DNA of 64,000 nt from Deltaproteobacteria bacterium (GCA_002719955.1 PBFW01000072.1:102178-166177), one strand, 5' to 3'; shown: positions 53,007 through 62,525, counted from the first letter of the stretch. A program made the numbers and translations. Notes: generated by a model not told the origin, from the letters alone.

Positions 53007-53819
53007 ATGGCAGATCTGGTCACCATCGAAATTCGGGATCACGTCGCCGACGTGAGACTCAATCGCCCGGAAAAGATGAATGCGATCAATCACGACATGT
53101 GGGTTGCGATCGGCGAGGCGGGAGAATCGCTCATCAAAAACCGCGAGATCCGCGCGGTCGTGCTCTCGGGAAATGGCCGTGGATTCTGCGCCGGACTCGA
53201 CATGGCGAGCTTCCAGGAGATGACACAGGGAGGCGATGCCGCTCCCGCACTGGGCGTCGGACTCGAGAGCCACAGCGACCGACCGGAGAATTTCTTCCAG
53301 CACGCCGCCATCGTGTGGAAGCGGGTTCCGGTGCCCGTGATCGGAGCCATTCACGGAGTGGCCTATGGCGCGGGCGCCCAGATCGCCCTCGGCGCAGATA
53401 TCCGCTTCGCCGCACCGGACATGCAGTTTTCGATTCTCGAGATCAAATGGGGTCTGATTCCGGACGTCGGGATCACGCAGACGCTCCGCAATATCGTCAC
53501 CCTCGACGTCGCCAAGGAACTCACCTTCACCGGCCGAATCCTCGATGGACCGGCCGCCAAGGCGCTCGGCCTCGTCACCCACGTTTCGGAGGCCCCCCTC
53601 GACGGGGCCCTCGAACTCGCTGCTGAGATCGCCAGCAAATCTCCCGACGCGATTCGCGCGGACAAGCGGCTGCTCGACGAGGCCTGGTACGCAGACGAGC
53701 GAACGGGCCTCGAACTCGAGGCAAGGCTCCAGAGCAAGCTGATCAGAAGCCCGAATCAGATCGAATCGATCAAGGCGAATTTCGAGAAGCGCGCGCCCCA
53801 GTTCCAGCTGCCCGAATAG
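53007..53819 (+). CDS. Enoyl-CoA hydratase/isomerase, dienoyl-CoA isomerase-like
   Basis: 270 residues. VRLNRPEKMNAINHDMW, GNGRGFCAGLDMASF (first oxyanion) and HGVAYGAGAQIALGADI (second oxyanion). The hydratase Glu at GGxxEL is Gln, while LEIKWGLIPDVG keeps the Glu and Asp pair expected for delta3,5-delta2,4-dienoyl-CoA isomerases. The start has GGACGAAACC upstream. The divergent dienoyl-CoA reductase-like gene shares about 160 bases of promoter region, fitting an auxiliary beta-oxidation function. Confidence 0.86.
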   Translation: MADLVTIEIRDHVADVRLNRPEKMNAINHDMWVAIGEAGESLIKNREIRAVVLSGNGRGFCAGLDMASFQEMTQGGDAAPALGVGLESHSDRPENFFQHAAIVWKRVPVPVIGAIHGVAYGAGAQIALGADIRFAAPDMQFSILEIKWGLIPDVGITQTLRNIVTLDVAKELTFTGRILDGPAAKALGLVTHVSEAPLDGALELAAEIASKSPDAIRADKRLLDEAWYADERTGLELEARLQSKLIRSPNQIESIKANFEKRAPQFQLPE

Positions 53820-53879
53820 ATCTTCCCAGCGCGGAGCTACGACGGGTGAGGACTGAACAAGCACCCGGCGGGCGGCGGG

Positions 53880-54923
53880 TTAGTCGCGCGTCCCCACGAG
53901 TTCGGCCATCAAGTCGTAGGCCTCTTCCTGCTGGGTGCGCACGGTGACTCCTGTGAAGGGCATCTCTTCCCAGATCGCGCGCCAACGTTTCTTGATCCGC
54001 GCAGGGTCACCGAAGAGTCCGCCCTCGTCGAGATACTCGTCGGGGACGGCAGCGATCGCCTCCTCACGCTTGCCGGCCTGGAAGAGTTCCTGGATGCGAT
54101 CGGCGGCTTCACCCCAACCTTCGCGGTGCATCCGCTTGTTGTGGAAATTGAGTTTGGGATGCCCCATGCCGCCGACATAGAGCGCGACGAAGGGCTTGTC
54201 CGCCTGCAGCGCGCCCTTCACGTCGTTCGTGATGGTGACCGATACGCCCCCCTGAATCTCGAAATCGTCATAACCCTTGCCCTTTCCTGCGCGAGCGAAG
54301 CCCTCCTCGAACCAGGATTTGAAGAGATCGACATTTCCCGCTCGCATCCCGAAGGCGAGCCAACCATCCGCCAACTCCGCCGTCATCTTCACCATCTCGG
54401 GCGCGCCAGTTCCGAGCCAGATCGCGGGCCGCTGGTCGAAGTGGAGAATGGACTTGAGCGGTTTGCCCATCCCCGACGAACCCGGTCCTTCATAGGGCAG
54501 TCGAATCTCGCGGCCATCGTGTTCGACCGGTGCTTCGCGCGCGAAGACCTTGTTCATGATCGTGACATAATCGCGCAAGCGATCCTTCGGTCGGCCCCAG
54601 GGCGTCCCGTACCAGCCCTCGACGATCTGGGGCCCCGAAAGCCCGAGCCCTCCGATCACGCGACCGCCGCCCGCCAACTGGTCGACTGTCCCGAGCGACA
54701 TCGCCGTCATGACAGGTGTCCGCGCACCGACCTGGATCACGCCGGTCCCCAAGCGAATCTTCTGTGTGTGGGCGGCAATATAGGCGAGCGGGGTAATCGC
54801 ATCGGAACCATAGGCCTCAGCCGTCCATACCGAGTCGTAGCCCAGCGCTTCGAGCCGCTTGATCCGCTCGATCGGAATGTCGACGGAGCGACCCGCGTAT
54901 TCGACGGAACAGCCAAGCTTCAT
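53880..54923 (-). CDS. LLM class F420-dependent oxidoreductase-like protein
   Basis: 347 residues. The luciferase-like TIM-barrel opens LGCSVEYAGRSVDIPIERIKRLEALGYDSVWTAEAYGSDAITPLAYIAAHTQKIRLGTGV, then LGLSGPQIVEGWYGTPWGRP and a PAIWLGTGAPEMVKMTAELADGW stretch typical of F420-dependent members (MmcI, FGD, steroid-type monooxygenases). The final FGDPARIKKRWRAIWEEMPFTGVTV is also characteristic. It implies the cell makes F420, or the enzyme uses FMN. Convergent with the crotonase gene; single-gene unit. Confidence 0.88.
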   Translation of the reverse strand: MKLGCSVEYAGRSVDIPIERIKRLEALGYDSVWTAEAYGSDAITPLAYIAAHTQKIRLGTGVIQVGARTPVMTAMSLGTVDQLAGGGRVIGGLGLSGPQIVEGWYGTPWGRPKDRLRDYVTIMNKVFAREAPVEHDGREIRLPYEGPGSSGMGKPLKSILHFDQRPAIWLGTGAPEMVKMTAELADGWLAFGMRAGNVDLFKSWFEEGFARAGKGKGYDDFEIQGGVSVTITNDVKGALQADKPFVALYVGGMGHPKLNFHNKRMHREGWGEAADRIQELFQAGKREEAIAAVPDEYLDEGGLFGDPARIKKRWRAIWEEMPFTGVTVRTQQEEAYDLMAELVGTRD

Positions 54924-55020
54924 GAAGATCGCCCCCTGCTAGATTGATGAACACGGATCATACGGAATTCCTCCATGGTGCGTGGACGAGCGAAAGCTGA
55001 ATCGAGACGGAGTGAGGAGC

Positions 55021-56340
55021 ATGCCAGAAGGGCTCGAATCCTGCGCAAACCGACGTTGCCTGAAACGAGGACCCACGCTCATCGTGTGCCTGACACTGAT
55101 CTCGCTCGTAGGCGGCTGCAATGTCATGCACCCGAAACCCCTTCGCGAGCCTTCGAGATCGGATCCCGTCGCGATCCAACTCGGTCCACGGCCCTTCTAC
55201 TTGATGAGCCGAATGGAGCCGGGTGCGCTGCGGGAGAGACTCGAGGCCTGCAGTCAGGGGCCCTTTCGAGCGTCGCCTTTCTCGATCGGACATCGCGGCG
55301 CCCCGCTTCAATTTCCCGAGCACACGCGAGAGTCCTATCTCGCAGCGGCGCGCATGGGGGCGGGATCGATCGAGTGCGATGTGACTTTCACTGCAGATCA
55401 CGCACTCGTTTGCCGGCATGCGCAATGCGACCTCGCGACGACAACCGATATCCTCGAAACCCCACTCGCTGCACGCTGTTCGGAAGGTTTCCGCCCCGCG
55501 ACCTTCGACGCCGAGTCGGGGGAGCTTCTGCGACCCGCGAGTGCCCGCTGCTGTACCGATGACCTTTCTCTTGGGGAGTTCCGCAAGCTCGAAGGGCGGA
55601 TGGATGCCAGCAATCCGCGTGCGACAACGATCGCGGAATACCTGGACGCCACGCCGGCCTGGCGCACGGATCTCTATTCGAACGGCGGGACGTTGATGAC
55701 CCACGCCGAGAGCATCGAACTCTTTCGCGGGCTGGGCGTTTCCATGATACCCGAGCTGAAATCGACGGGCTTCGATCGGAGTGACGAGGATCGACACGCA
55801 TCCCGCGACCGCGCGAAACGCCTGCTCGATGCCTATCGAGAGGCCGGTGTGCCGCCCGAGGACGTGGCCTTCCAATCCTTCGACGCCGACGATATCCGTT
55901 TCTGGATCGACATTGCGCCGGCCTACGGAGCGCGCGCGATCTGGCTCACCCAGCCTGCCCCCTCTTCTCCGACGCCTTCGACCGCGGAGTTCGAGGCGCT
56001 CTGGCGAGAGGGTTTCCGTACGATCGCTCCGCCCATCTCGATGCTCCTCCGGCTCGATGAAGAGGGCATCCTACGGGCCACGGAATACGCGAAGCGGGCG
56101 CGCGCCGCTGGACTCGAAATCATCACCTGGACCCTCGAACGTTCGGGAAGAATCCGAGATGGACGCATCGAGGGACGCGCGAGCGACTTCTATCTGGGGC
56201 CCCTCCTCCCGGGCCTCGTCGACGATGGTGACATCTATCGCATCGTCGACGCCCTTGCGCAGAAGGTCAAGATTCGGGCCCTCTTCTCGGATTGGCCCGC
56301 GACCACCACCTATTACGCCAATTGCCTCGGACTCGACTAG
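55021..56340 (+). CDS. Glycerophosphodiester phosphodiesterase (GDPD)-like lipoprotein
   Basis: 439 residues from the ATG at 55021 (a GTG at 54982 would add 13). The signal peptide LIVCLTLISLVGGC has its lipobox Cys at about 33, so it should be lipid-anchored in the envelope. GDPD motifs: SIGHRGA (His 91) with FPEHT, GSIECDVTFT (Glu 118, Asp 120), and CRHAQCD (His 133). The barrel ends with EIITWTLERS. These enzymes hydrolyse glycerophosphodiesters; some act on N-acyl-ethanolamine or wall polymers. It begins a six-gene plus-strand operon. Confidence 0.87.
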   Translation: MPEGLESCANRRCLKRGPTLIVCLTLISLVGGCNVMHPKPLREPSRSDPVAIQLGPRPFYLMSRMEPGALRERLEACSQGPFRASPFSIGHRGAPLQFPEHTRESYLAAARMGAGSIECDVTFTADHALVCRHAQCDLATTTDILETPLAARCSEGFRPATFDAESGELLRPASARCCTDDLSLGEFRKLEGRMDASNPRATTIAEYLDATPAWRTDLYSNGGTLMTHAESIELFRGLGVSMIPELKSTGFDRSDEDRHASRDRAKRLLDAYREAGVPPEDVAFQSFDADDIRFWIDIAPAYGARAIWLTQPAPSSPTPSTAEFEALWREGFRTIAPPISMLLRLDEEGILRATEYAKRARAAGLEIITWTLERSGRIRDGRIEGRASDFYLGPLLPGLVDDGDIYRIVDALAQKVKIRALFSDWPATTTYYANCLGLD

Positions 56341-56349
56341 AGTAGAAGC

Positions 56350-57156
56350 GTGTCCTCAAACTCGATTCAAGAAGCCCGCAAGGCCCCCTTCTTCACACAC
56401 TACGGCTTTTCTCGAACGAGCGAGCCGAGCGCAGAACTCACGATCGACCCCTATCCTGAGATCTGTGTCGGGGGCGCCCTGCGCGCCACGGTCATCGCAT
56501 CGGCGATCGACCTCGTCGGCGGATTCCGTACCCGTGAAATCGCCGGGACCGATGCCACGTTTACGAGCGATCTGTCGCTGCGCATTCCAAAGCCGGGAAT
56601 CCCCCAGCAGCTCACGACTCACGGAGAGCGGCTTCGCGCCGGTCGCCGGCTCGCCACGACCCATGTCGCACTCGAAACCGATGGAGCTGTCTACGCATTC
56701 GGTACGACCACATTTTCCAGAATCGCCCGTCCACCGGCGGAAGCACCCGACATCGCCTCACTCTCGACCCCACTCGTCATCGAACGCAACCCGGTGGAAC
56801 GATCGCTGGACGAAGAGGCCGGTATCGAAGTGATCGACGCTGCACGGGGTGCCGTTCGAATGCCCCTGCGGTCGGCCCTTCTCAATCCCGAGGGTGTGAT
56901 GCAAGGAGCGCTCGCTGCGCTCGTGGTGGAATGCGCGGCCCTCGCCCTTGCCAATAGAGGGCTGCCACGCGAACAGGTCGTCAGCGAGCTCGACCTGCGA
57001 TATCTCGCGACGGCATCGGCCGGTCCCGTCGAAAGCCACGCGACGTGGATCGGGAAACCCGTGAATCGCATGATCCGCATCGAATTGCGGGATTTCGGTC
57101 GTGAGAATCGGCTGACAACGGCAGCGCTGCTCCGTGTCGCCGACGCGCCTGAGTGA
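56350..57156 (+). CDS. Double-hotdog thioesterase-like protein
   Basis: 268 residues from a GTG start nine bases after the GDPD stop. Two hotdog halves are visible: CVGGALRATVIASAIDLVGGF in the first and EGVMQGALAALVVECAALAL in the second, each with the strand-helix pattern of PaaI/TesB-type thioesterases. The second half keeps the Gly-xx-Gly-Ala helix start but the expected catalytic Asp is not evident. Acyl-CoA thioesterase or acyl-CoA-binding role is likely. In operon with GDPD and SDR. Confidence 0.75.
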   Translation: MSSNSIQEARKAPFFTHYGFSRTSEPSAELTIDPYPEICVGGALRATVIASAIDLVGGFRTREIAGTDATFTSDLSLRIPKPGIPQQLTTHGERLRAGRRLATTHVALETDGAVYAFGTTTFSRIARPPAEAPDIASLSTPLVIERNPVERSLDEEAGIEVIDAARGAVRMPLRSALLNPEGVMQGALAALVVECAALALANRGLPREQVVSELDLRYLATASAGPVESHATWIGKPVNRMIRIELRDFGRENRLTTAALLRVADAPE

Positions 57157-57199
57157 AATCCATTCGCCCCGGCAGCGAGCTCGCCGCTATCGTGTGCCG

Positions 57200-57988
57200 A
57201 TGGACGTGAATCGCGAAATCCAGACGAATCTGAGCGGCCACACCGTCATCGTCACCGGCGGCACCCGAGGTATCGGCCTCGGCATCGTCCGAGTCCTCGC
57301 GCGTGCGGGCGCCGAGCTGATGGTGACGGGGCGCAAGCGCGAGCGACTCGAGCGGGTCGCACAAGAGCTCACCGCGGTCGGTGTCCCCCATCGCACCCTG
57401 CAGGCGGATGTCGCCAGGAGCGAGACGAGTTCCGCCGTGGTCGCTGCAACGCTCGAAGCCTTCGGAAAGATCGATGGTCTCGTCGCGAACGCACAGTCCT
57501 TCCGGCCCGTCACGAAGCTCGAGGACGTGAAGGAATCCGATTTCGATCTCGTCCTCGAGACCGGACCAAAGGGGACACTCTTCCTGATGCAAGCGGTATT
57601 GCCCTCCATGCGCGAGCGAGGTCGCGGTCGAATCGTCACGTTCGGTTCCTCGATGGGAAACACGGGTGTGCCCGGTTATGGACCTTATTCGGCCGCCAAG
57701 GAAGCCGTGCGATCGCTCACGCGAACGGCCGCCCGGGAATGGGGCCGATACGGCATCACGGTCAATTGTGTCTGCCCGGCCTCTGTGGCCCATCGGATGC
57801 CCATCGCCGACGAGGGCAGTGAACGCGCCAAGGCCTTCGCAGAGATGTATGCGGACCATCCGCTCGGACGGGATGGCGATCCCGAAGACGATATTGCGCC
57901 CGCCGTGACCTTCCTCTTATCCGATGCGAGCCAATACCTCACCGGCCAGACCTTCATGGTGGACGGTGGCGGCATCATGCGCGCCTGA
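57200..57988 (+). CDS. SDR family oxidoreductase
   Basis: 262 residues from the ATG at 57200; the upstream open frame is not supported. TGGTRGIG, MVTGRKRERL (basic, NADP-type), ANAQSF, Ser in FGSSMG, PYSAAK, and FMVDGGGIMRA. Complete catalytic residues. It lies 43 bases after the hotdog gene and 32 before the DUF1214 gene. This is the second place where an SDR sits next to a DUF1214 gene. Substrate unknown. Confidence 0.88.
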   Translation: MDVNREIQTNLSGHTVIVTGGTRGIGLGIVRVLARAGAELMVTGRKRERLERVAQELTAVGVPHRTLQADVARSETSSAVVAATLEAFGKIDGLVANAQSFRPVTKLEDVKESDFDLVLETGPKGTLFLMQAVLPSMRERGRGRIVTFGSSMGNTGVPGYGPYSAAKEAVRSLTRTAAREWGRYGITVNCVCPASVAHRMPIADEGSERAKAFAEMYADHPLGRDGDPEDDIAPAVTFLLSDASQYLTGQTFMVDGGGIMRA

Positions 57989-58020
57989 ATGGCGCGTCCG
58001 AGAACGGCAATAAAAAGGAA

Positions 58021-59205
58021 ATGCTCGTGTCCCCCAAAGAGCTGACTCCAGAGATCGACGCATGGAAGCGCTTCTGTCAACGCGTCGAAGCGCTCGGCGA
58101 ACGCATCCTCGAAGACGATTTCCCGAACGAGAGCGCGGACCGCGTCGAGGGTATCGCCCATCTCGCCGATCAGGTCTCGTGCTGGCTGGGCTGGGCGATC
58201 CCACACGCCGACACGACCGCCCCCTTCTTTCACCGCTCGAATGATCTCTTCAGCCAATGGGGCGGCCCCAATCAGGACAACGCCTATCACCATGCGCGCA
58301 TCGATCCGCAACGTCGCTACCGAGTCCGCGGCAAGACCCACAGCTGTGAACATTTCGTGATCACCCTTCGGGTGGGTTTCATGCACATGAAGGAATGGGG
58401 AACGAAGGCCGCCATCTCCTCCGTCGACCGCGGGATCCGGGCCGGTCAGGATTTCGAGATCCTTTTCGGCGGCGATGGATCCGATCCCGACTTCTTTCCT
58501 ATTCCGAAGAACGTCACCACGCTCTCTCTGCGCGAGTATTACGTCGATTGGCAGCCAGCGGAGCCCGCCGTCTTCACGATCGAATGTCTCGACGATCCCC
58601 CACCGCCCACACGCCCTGATCCGAAATCGCTCGCCCGGCAGATCGACCACGCCCTCGAGCAGATCGAGCGTTCGATCCTCGGCTGGAACGACTACATGAA
58701 GGAGCACAGGGCGAAGGGCACGGACAACATGTTCGCCGACCAACAGAGGCTCGCAAAGGGACTCAGTGATGCGCGTTATTCATTTCTCTTCTGGGATCTC
58801 GATCCCGATGAGGCGCTCGTCATCGAGACGGATATCCCCCGGGCCCGCTACTGGGGACTCCAGCTCGCGACCCTGGGCTGGTTCGAACAGGTTGATCCGA
58901 TCCATCGAATCACATCGATCAACCAACATCAGGCGATCCCGAGCGGCGACGGCCGGATCCGTTTCGTGCTCGCGCACGCGGATCCTGGCGTCGCCAATTG
59001 GCTCGACACCGGAGAACACCGCGCCGGGCTCCTCACCTATCGCTGGTTCTGGCCCGAGAGCGACCCCACACCGACCGTTCGCAAAGTGCAGCTGTCCTCG
59101 CTGCGGGAGATGCTGCCCGCCGACACACCCGCGGTCAGCGAAGCGGCACGCCGGGCGGAAATCCGCAAACGCAAGGCCCATCTCGCATGGCGATTCCGAA
59201 CTTGA
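58021..59205 (+). CDS. DUF1214-like protein, second copy
   Basis: 394 residues. The N-terminal helical part reads AWKRFCQRVEALGERILEDDFP, then HFVITLRVGFMHMK, DFEILFGGDG, LREYYVDWQPAEPAVFTIE and a C-terminal VLAHADPGVANWLDTGEHRAGLLTYRW. This matches the DUF1214 pattern (compare HEDPGPSHPNWLNTLGH in the copy at 26496). The two copies are clearly diverged. Ends with a basic tail (RRAEIRKRKAHLAWRFRT). Function unknown; no signal peptide. Confidence 0.75.
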   Translation: MLVSPKELTPEIDAWKRFCQRVEALGERILEDDFPNESADRVEGIAHLADQVSCWLGWAIPHADTTAPFFHRSNDLFSQWGGPNQDNAYHHARIDPQRRYRVRGKTHSCEHFVITLRVGFMHMKEWGTKAAISSVDRGIRAGQDFEILFGGDGSDPDFFPIPKNVTTLSLREYYVDWQPAEPAVFTIECLDDPPPPTRPDPKSLARQIDHALEQIERSILGWNDYMKEHRAKGTDNMFADQQRLAKGLSDARYSFLFWDLDPDEALVIETDIPRARYWGLQLATLGWFEQVDPIHRITSINQHQAIPSGDGRIRFVLAHADPGVANWLDTGEHRAGLLTYRWFWPESDPTPTVRKVQLSSLREMLPADTPAVSEAARRAEIRKRKAHLAWRFRT

Positions 59206-59242
59206 AACCGACCGAGCTTCGCTCGACCGGAGGAGCTCGAAG

Positions 59243-60547
59243 ATGACCTTCTGGACGCCATCGGAGCGCCCGGAGTGGGTGCGCGCGATCAACGCCGGGG
59301 AAATCGCGCCCATCGCCGAAGAAGTCGCACTTCCGCTCACCCGAACTTCACTGATCGAAGAAGCCATGGCGCGCCAGGGGGGCGACTCGGGATCCGGGCG
59401 CCCGAGCGCCAGCCAGACCCTCGCAGGCTTCGACCATCCGGATTTCCCGGCGGAACCCGCCTTCGAGTCCCTCGAACGATTCCTCGCCGCCCTCGAGGAG
59501 GAAGCCCGGCTGAGCCCGATGGGCCGATGGATCACACGGCGCTTTCTGCTGCGTCTGCTCGAGGTCCGTCTTCAGTTGATGGCCTACCTCGAACGAGATC
59601 CCGGAGTCCAGGAAGAGCAGATCAGGGCACCGCTCTTCGTGGCGGGTGCGCCACGAACCGGAACGACGATCCTCCACGCGCTCCTCGCGTCGGATCATCG
59701 ACACCGCGTCCCGGAGGGCTGGGAGCTCTTGCGTCCCGTGCCTCCACCCTCCCCCGATCCGCTCGAATTCGCGGCGGACGCGAGAATCGCACTCGCCGAT
59801 CGCGAACTCGTCCTGCCCCAGACCGTCGTGAGTGGACTCCTCTCCATTCATGAATACGGCGGGCGCAAGCCGAAGGAATGTCTCTCGGCGATGTCCTTCG
59901 CATTCCAGTCCGAGGAGTTCACAACGCGTTATGCCATCCCGAGCTTCGAGGGATGGCTCGAAGCATCGGACAAGGGCGCCGCCTATCGGATGCACCGACT
60001 CGTGCTGCAGATCCTACAACGCCGCTCCGCACACAGGGCCTGGGTGCTCAAATCTCCCGTCCACCTCCACGAGCTGACGACGCTCTTCGAGATCTATCCC
60101 GATGCGCGGGTCGCGATCACCCATCGTGATCCACTGACGCTCATTGCCTCGCTCACGAGCCTGATCGCGAATCTGCGCTGGGTGCATAGCGACACCGTCG
60201 ATGTCACCTCAATCGCCGAATCACAGCTCCGCCGCTACCGCGCGAGCTTCGATCGGCTCGTCGACTGGAGCGACGAGGGCGAACTCCCCACCCGGCAGAT
60301 TCACCACAGCCATTTCGCCGATTTCCGAGAGGCGCCGATCGAGACCGTCCGTGCGCTCTACGCGCGCTTCGGAATGGAATGGTCGAGCGCAGCGGAGACG
60401 GAGATGCGTGCGGCCCTGGTCGAAAATCCCTCGAACAGACACGGCGAGCACGTCTATTCCCGAGACGACCTGGGAGGAGACCCCGCCCGGCTTCGCCGGG
60501 ATTTCGCGCGCTACCAGACGCGCTTCGATGTCCCATCCGATACCTGA
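59243..60547 (+). CDS. PAPS-type sulfotransferase family protein
   Basis: 434 residues from the ATG at 59243 with GGAGGAG upstream; the 160-codon upstream extension is in the wrong context. The 5'-phosphosulfate loop is GAPRTGTTIL at about 135-144, the 3'-phosphate-binding region VLKSPVHLHELTTLF, and THRDPLTLIASLTSL is a typical central helix. The C-terminus has a loop with GEHVYS and GGDPARLRRDFARYQ. It would transfer sulfate to a hydroxyl or amine of an unidentified acceptor; sterol or lipid is possible. Confidence 0.86.
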   Translation: MTFWTPSERPEWVRAINAGEIAPIAEEVALPLTRTSLIEEAMARQGGDSGSGRPSASQTLAGFDHPDFPAEPAFESLERFLAALEEEARLSPMGRWITRRFLLRLLEVRLQLMAYLERDPGVQEEQIRAPLFVAGAPRTGTTILHALLASDHRHRVPEGWELLRPVPPPSPDPLEFAADARIALADRELVLPQTVVSGLLSIHEYGGRKPKECLSAMSFAFQSEEFTTRYAIPSFEGWLEASDKGAAYRMHRLVLQILQRRSAHRAWVLKSPVHLHELTTLFEIYPDARVAITHRDPLTLIASLTSLIANLRWVHSDTVDVTSIAESQLRRYRASFDRLVDWSDEGELPTRQIHHSHFADFREAPIETVRALYARFGMEWSSAAETEMRAALVENPSNRHGEHVYSRDDLGGDPARLRRDFARYQTRFDVPSDT

Positions 60548-60592
60548 TCCCGCCGCGGCGACAGTCGCCCCCTTTTACGCCACCCTCTCGCG

Positions 60593-62473
60593 ATGCGATC
60601 TCACCTTCTTCGATCGATTCTACTCGTGTTCCTGGGGCTCGCCGTGCTCCTTCTCGTCTTCGTCATGATCCCGGGAATGGGTCACATCGAAGACCCCGGC
60701 CTCGATCCGGCCTTCGACGCCGCACTCGCCATCCCGCCACCCTCGCGCTCGCGCATCCCCGCCGATCCCCTGCGAAATGCCTGGTTCGGGGATCTCCACG
60801 TCCACACCAGCTATTCGACGGACGCCTTCATCTTTGGTGTCCGCGCCCTCCCCGACGATGCCTATCATTTCGCCAAGGGCGGTACGATCGCTCATGGTGC
60901 AGGCTACCCGATCCGCTTGTCGAAGCCCCTGGATTTTCTCGCGATCACGGACCACGCGGAATTTCTCGGGACCGCCCGCGCGGCCAATCCCGATATCCCG
61001 TCGACGCGCCGACCGCTTCGTCAGATTCTGAAAAATGGAAATCGCCTCGAGTATTCCCGCTACTGGGTGGAGAGCGTAGCCATGCTGACGAGCGGAACCT
61101 TCGGCGCATTTGGTGCAAATCCCACCGCCAGCCGTGCAGCCTGGGAGGATACGATCGCCTCCGCGGAGCGGCACGACGAACCCGGCGTCTTCACGGCCTT
61201 CATCGGATACGAGTGGAGCAGTATCGGCATTCATCGAAATGTCGTCTACGGCTCTGAGCGGGCGCCCGATCGCCCCTTCAGCTCGATCGACTCCCAGCGA
61301 CCACAAGATCTCTGGCGCGCGCTCGAAGCCCAGAACGATGCGGGCCAGTCGGTGATCGCAATTCCGCATAACATGAACGAGAGCGGCGGGCGGATGTACC
61401 CGAGCGAATCGATCGAGGATCTCGTCTGGAGTGAATCCGAGGCGATGCGCCGCCGACGGATCGAGCCCGTGAGCGAGATCTATCAGGTAAAGGGCTCCTC
61501 CGAGGCCCACCCCGAGCTCTCCCCAGATGACCCTTTTGCCGACTTCGAGATTATCGACCTACCCGCCTACCGGGGGGTCGGCGGGGGACCCAAGGGGGCC
61601 TATTCGCGGGACGCACTCCGACTCGGCCTCGAGCTCTCGATGCGCGAGGGCTGGAACCCCTACGTGCTCGGCGTGATCGGGAGCACCGATAGCCACAACG
61701 CAAGCTCCCCCGTCGAGGAAGACCGCCACCACGGCAAGCTTCCGATCCTCGATGGCAGCGCCGCGATCCGCTCCGCCGAGGCCCTGCTGATTCCAGCCTC
61801 CGAGACGCCGGGAGCGACCTGGGGCGGAGGAGGATTGGCCGGCATCTGGGCGGAAGAAAATACTCGCGCCTCTCTCTTCGCAGCCCTCAAGCGCCGAGAG
61901 ACCTTCGCGACCTCCGGTCCGCGCATCAGCGTGCGCTTCTTTGGCGGATGGGATTTCGATCCCTCGACCCTCACGAATCCGGATCTCCTGAGTGTCGCGT
62001 ATCGCGAGGGGGTCCCGATGGGGGGCGACCTGCCGGCACAAACCAGCGGATCACCCACTTTCGTTCTGTGGGCCGACAAGGACCCGTCCACCGCCCACCT
62101 CGATCGGCTGCAGGTCATCAAGGGCAGCCTCGACAAAGAGGGCCATAGCTATGAACGGATCTACGACGTAGCGGCCTCGGGCGATCGGGCACGCGACGAG
62201 CAGACGGGGCTCTTCGAGTCGGTCGGAAATAGCGTTGACATCCCCAGCGCGAGCTACACGAATACGATCGGTGCCGCACATCTGGAAGCCGTGTGGACCG
62301 ATCCGGATTTCGACGCTGGCCAGGATGCCTTCTATTATGTCCGCGTCCTCGAGATTCCCACACCCCGCATGTCGACTTATGACGCCAAGACGTTGGGGAT
62401 CGATGCCCCCGAGCCCGCAACGATCCAGGAGCGTGCCACGACCTCGGCGATCTGGTACAGCGCAACGCGTTAG
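60593..62473 (+). CDS. DUF3604 exported protein, second copy
   Basis: 626 residues. A hydrophobic N-terminus (LLVFLGLAVLLLVFVMIPG) suggests membrane anchoring or export. WFGDLHVHTSYS (His 69 and 71), ITDHAEFLG, IPHNMN, GSTDSHNAS, FFGGWDF, GVPMGGDL and EIPTPRMSTYDAKTLG match the copy at 23747 point by point. It is the last gene of the six-gene operon starting at 55021, 45 bases after the sulfotransferase gene. Function unknown; a PHP-like phosphoesterase or sulfatase-type activity is possible. Confidence 0.87.
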   Translation: MRSHLLRSILLVFLGLAVLLLVFVMIPGMGHIEDPGLDPAFDAALAIPPPSRSRIPADPLRNAWFGDLHVHTSYSTDAFIFGVRALPDDAYHFAKGGTIAHGAGYPIRLSKPLDFLAITDHAEFLGTARAANPDIPSTRRPLRQILKNGNRLEYSRYWVESVAMLTSGTFGAFGANPTASRAAWEDTIASAERHDEPGVFTAFIGYEWSSIGIHRNVVYGSERAPDRPFSSIDSQRPQDLWRALEAQNDAGQSVIAIPHNMNESGGRMYPSESIEDLVWSESEAMRRRRIEPVSEIYQVKGSSEAHPELSPDDPFADFEIIDLPAYRGVGGGPKGAYSRDALRLGLELSMREGWNPYVLGVIGSTDSHNASSPVEEDRHHGKLPILDGSAAIRSAEALLIPASETPGATWGGGGLAGIWAEENTRASLFAALKRRETFATSGPRISVRFFGGWDFDPSTLTNPDLLSVAYREGVPMGGDLPAQTSGSPTFVLWADKDPSTAHLDRLQVIKGSLDKEGHSYERIYDVAASGDRARDEQTGLFESVGNSVDIPSASYTNTIGAAHLEAVWTDPDFDAGQDAFYYVRVLEIPTPRMSTYDAKTLGIDAPEPATIQERATTSAIWYSATR

Positions 62474-62525
62474 ACCGACACGCGAGCGCGGGGAACTCTC
62501 CGGATATCGAGCGACACCGCGCGAG

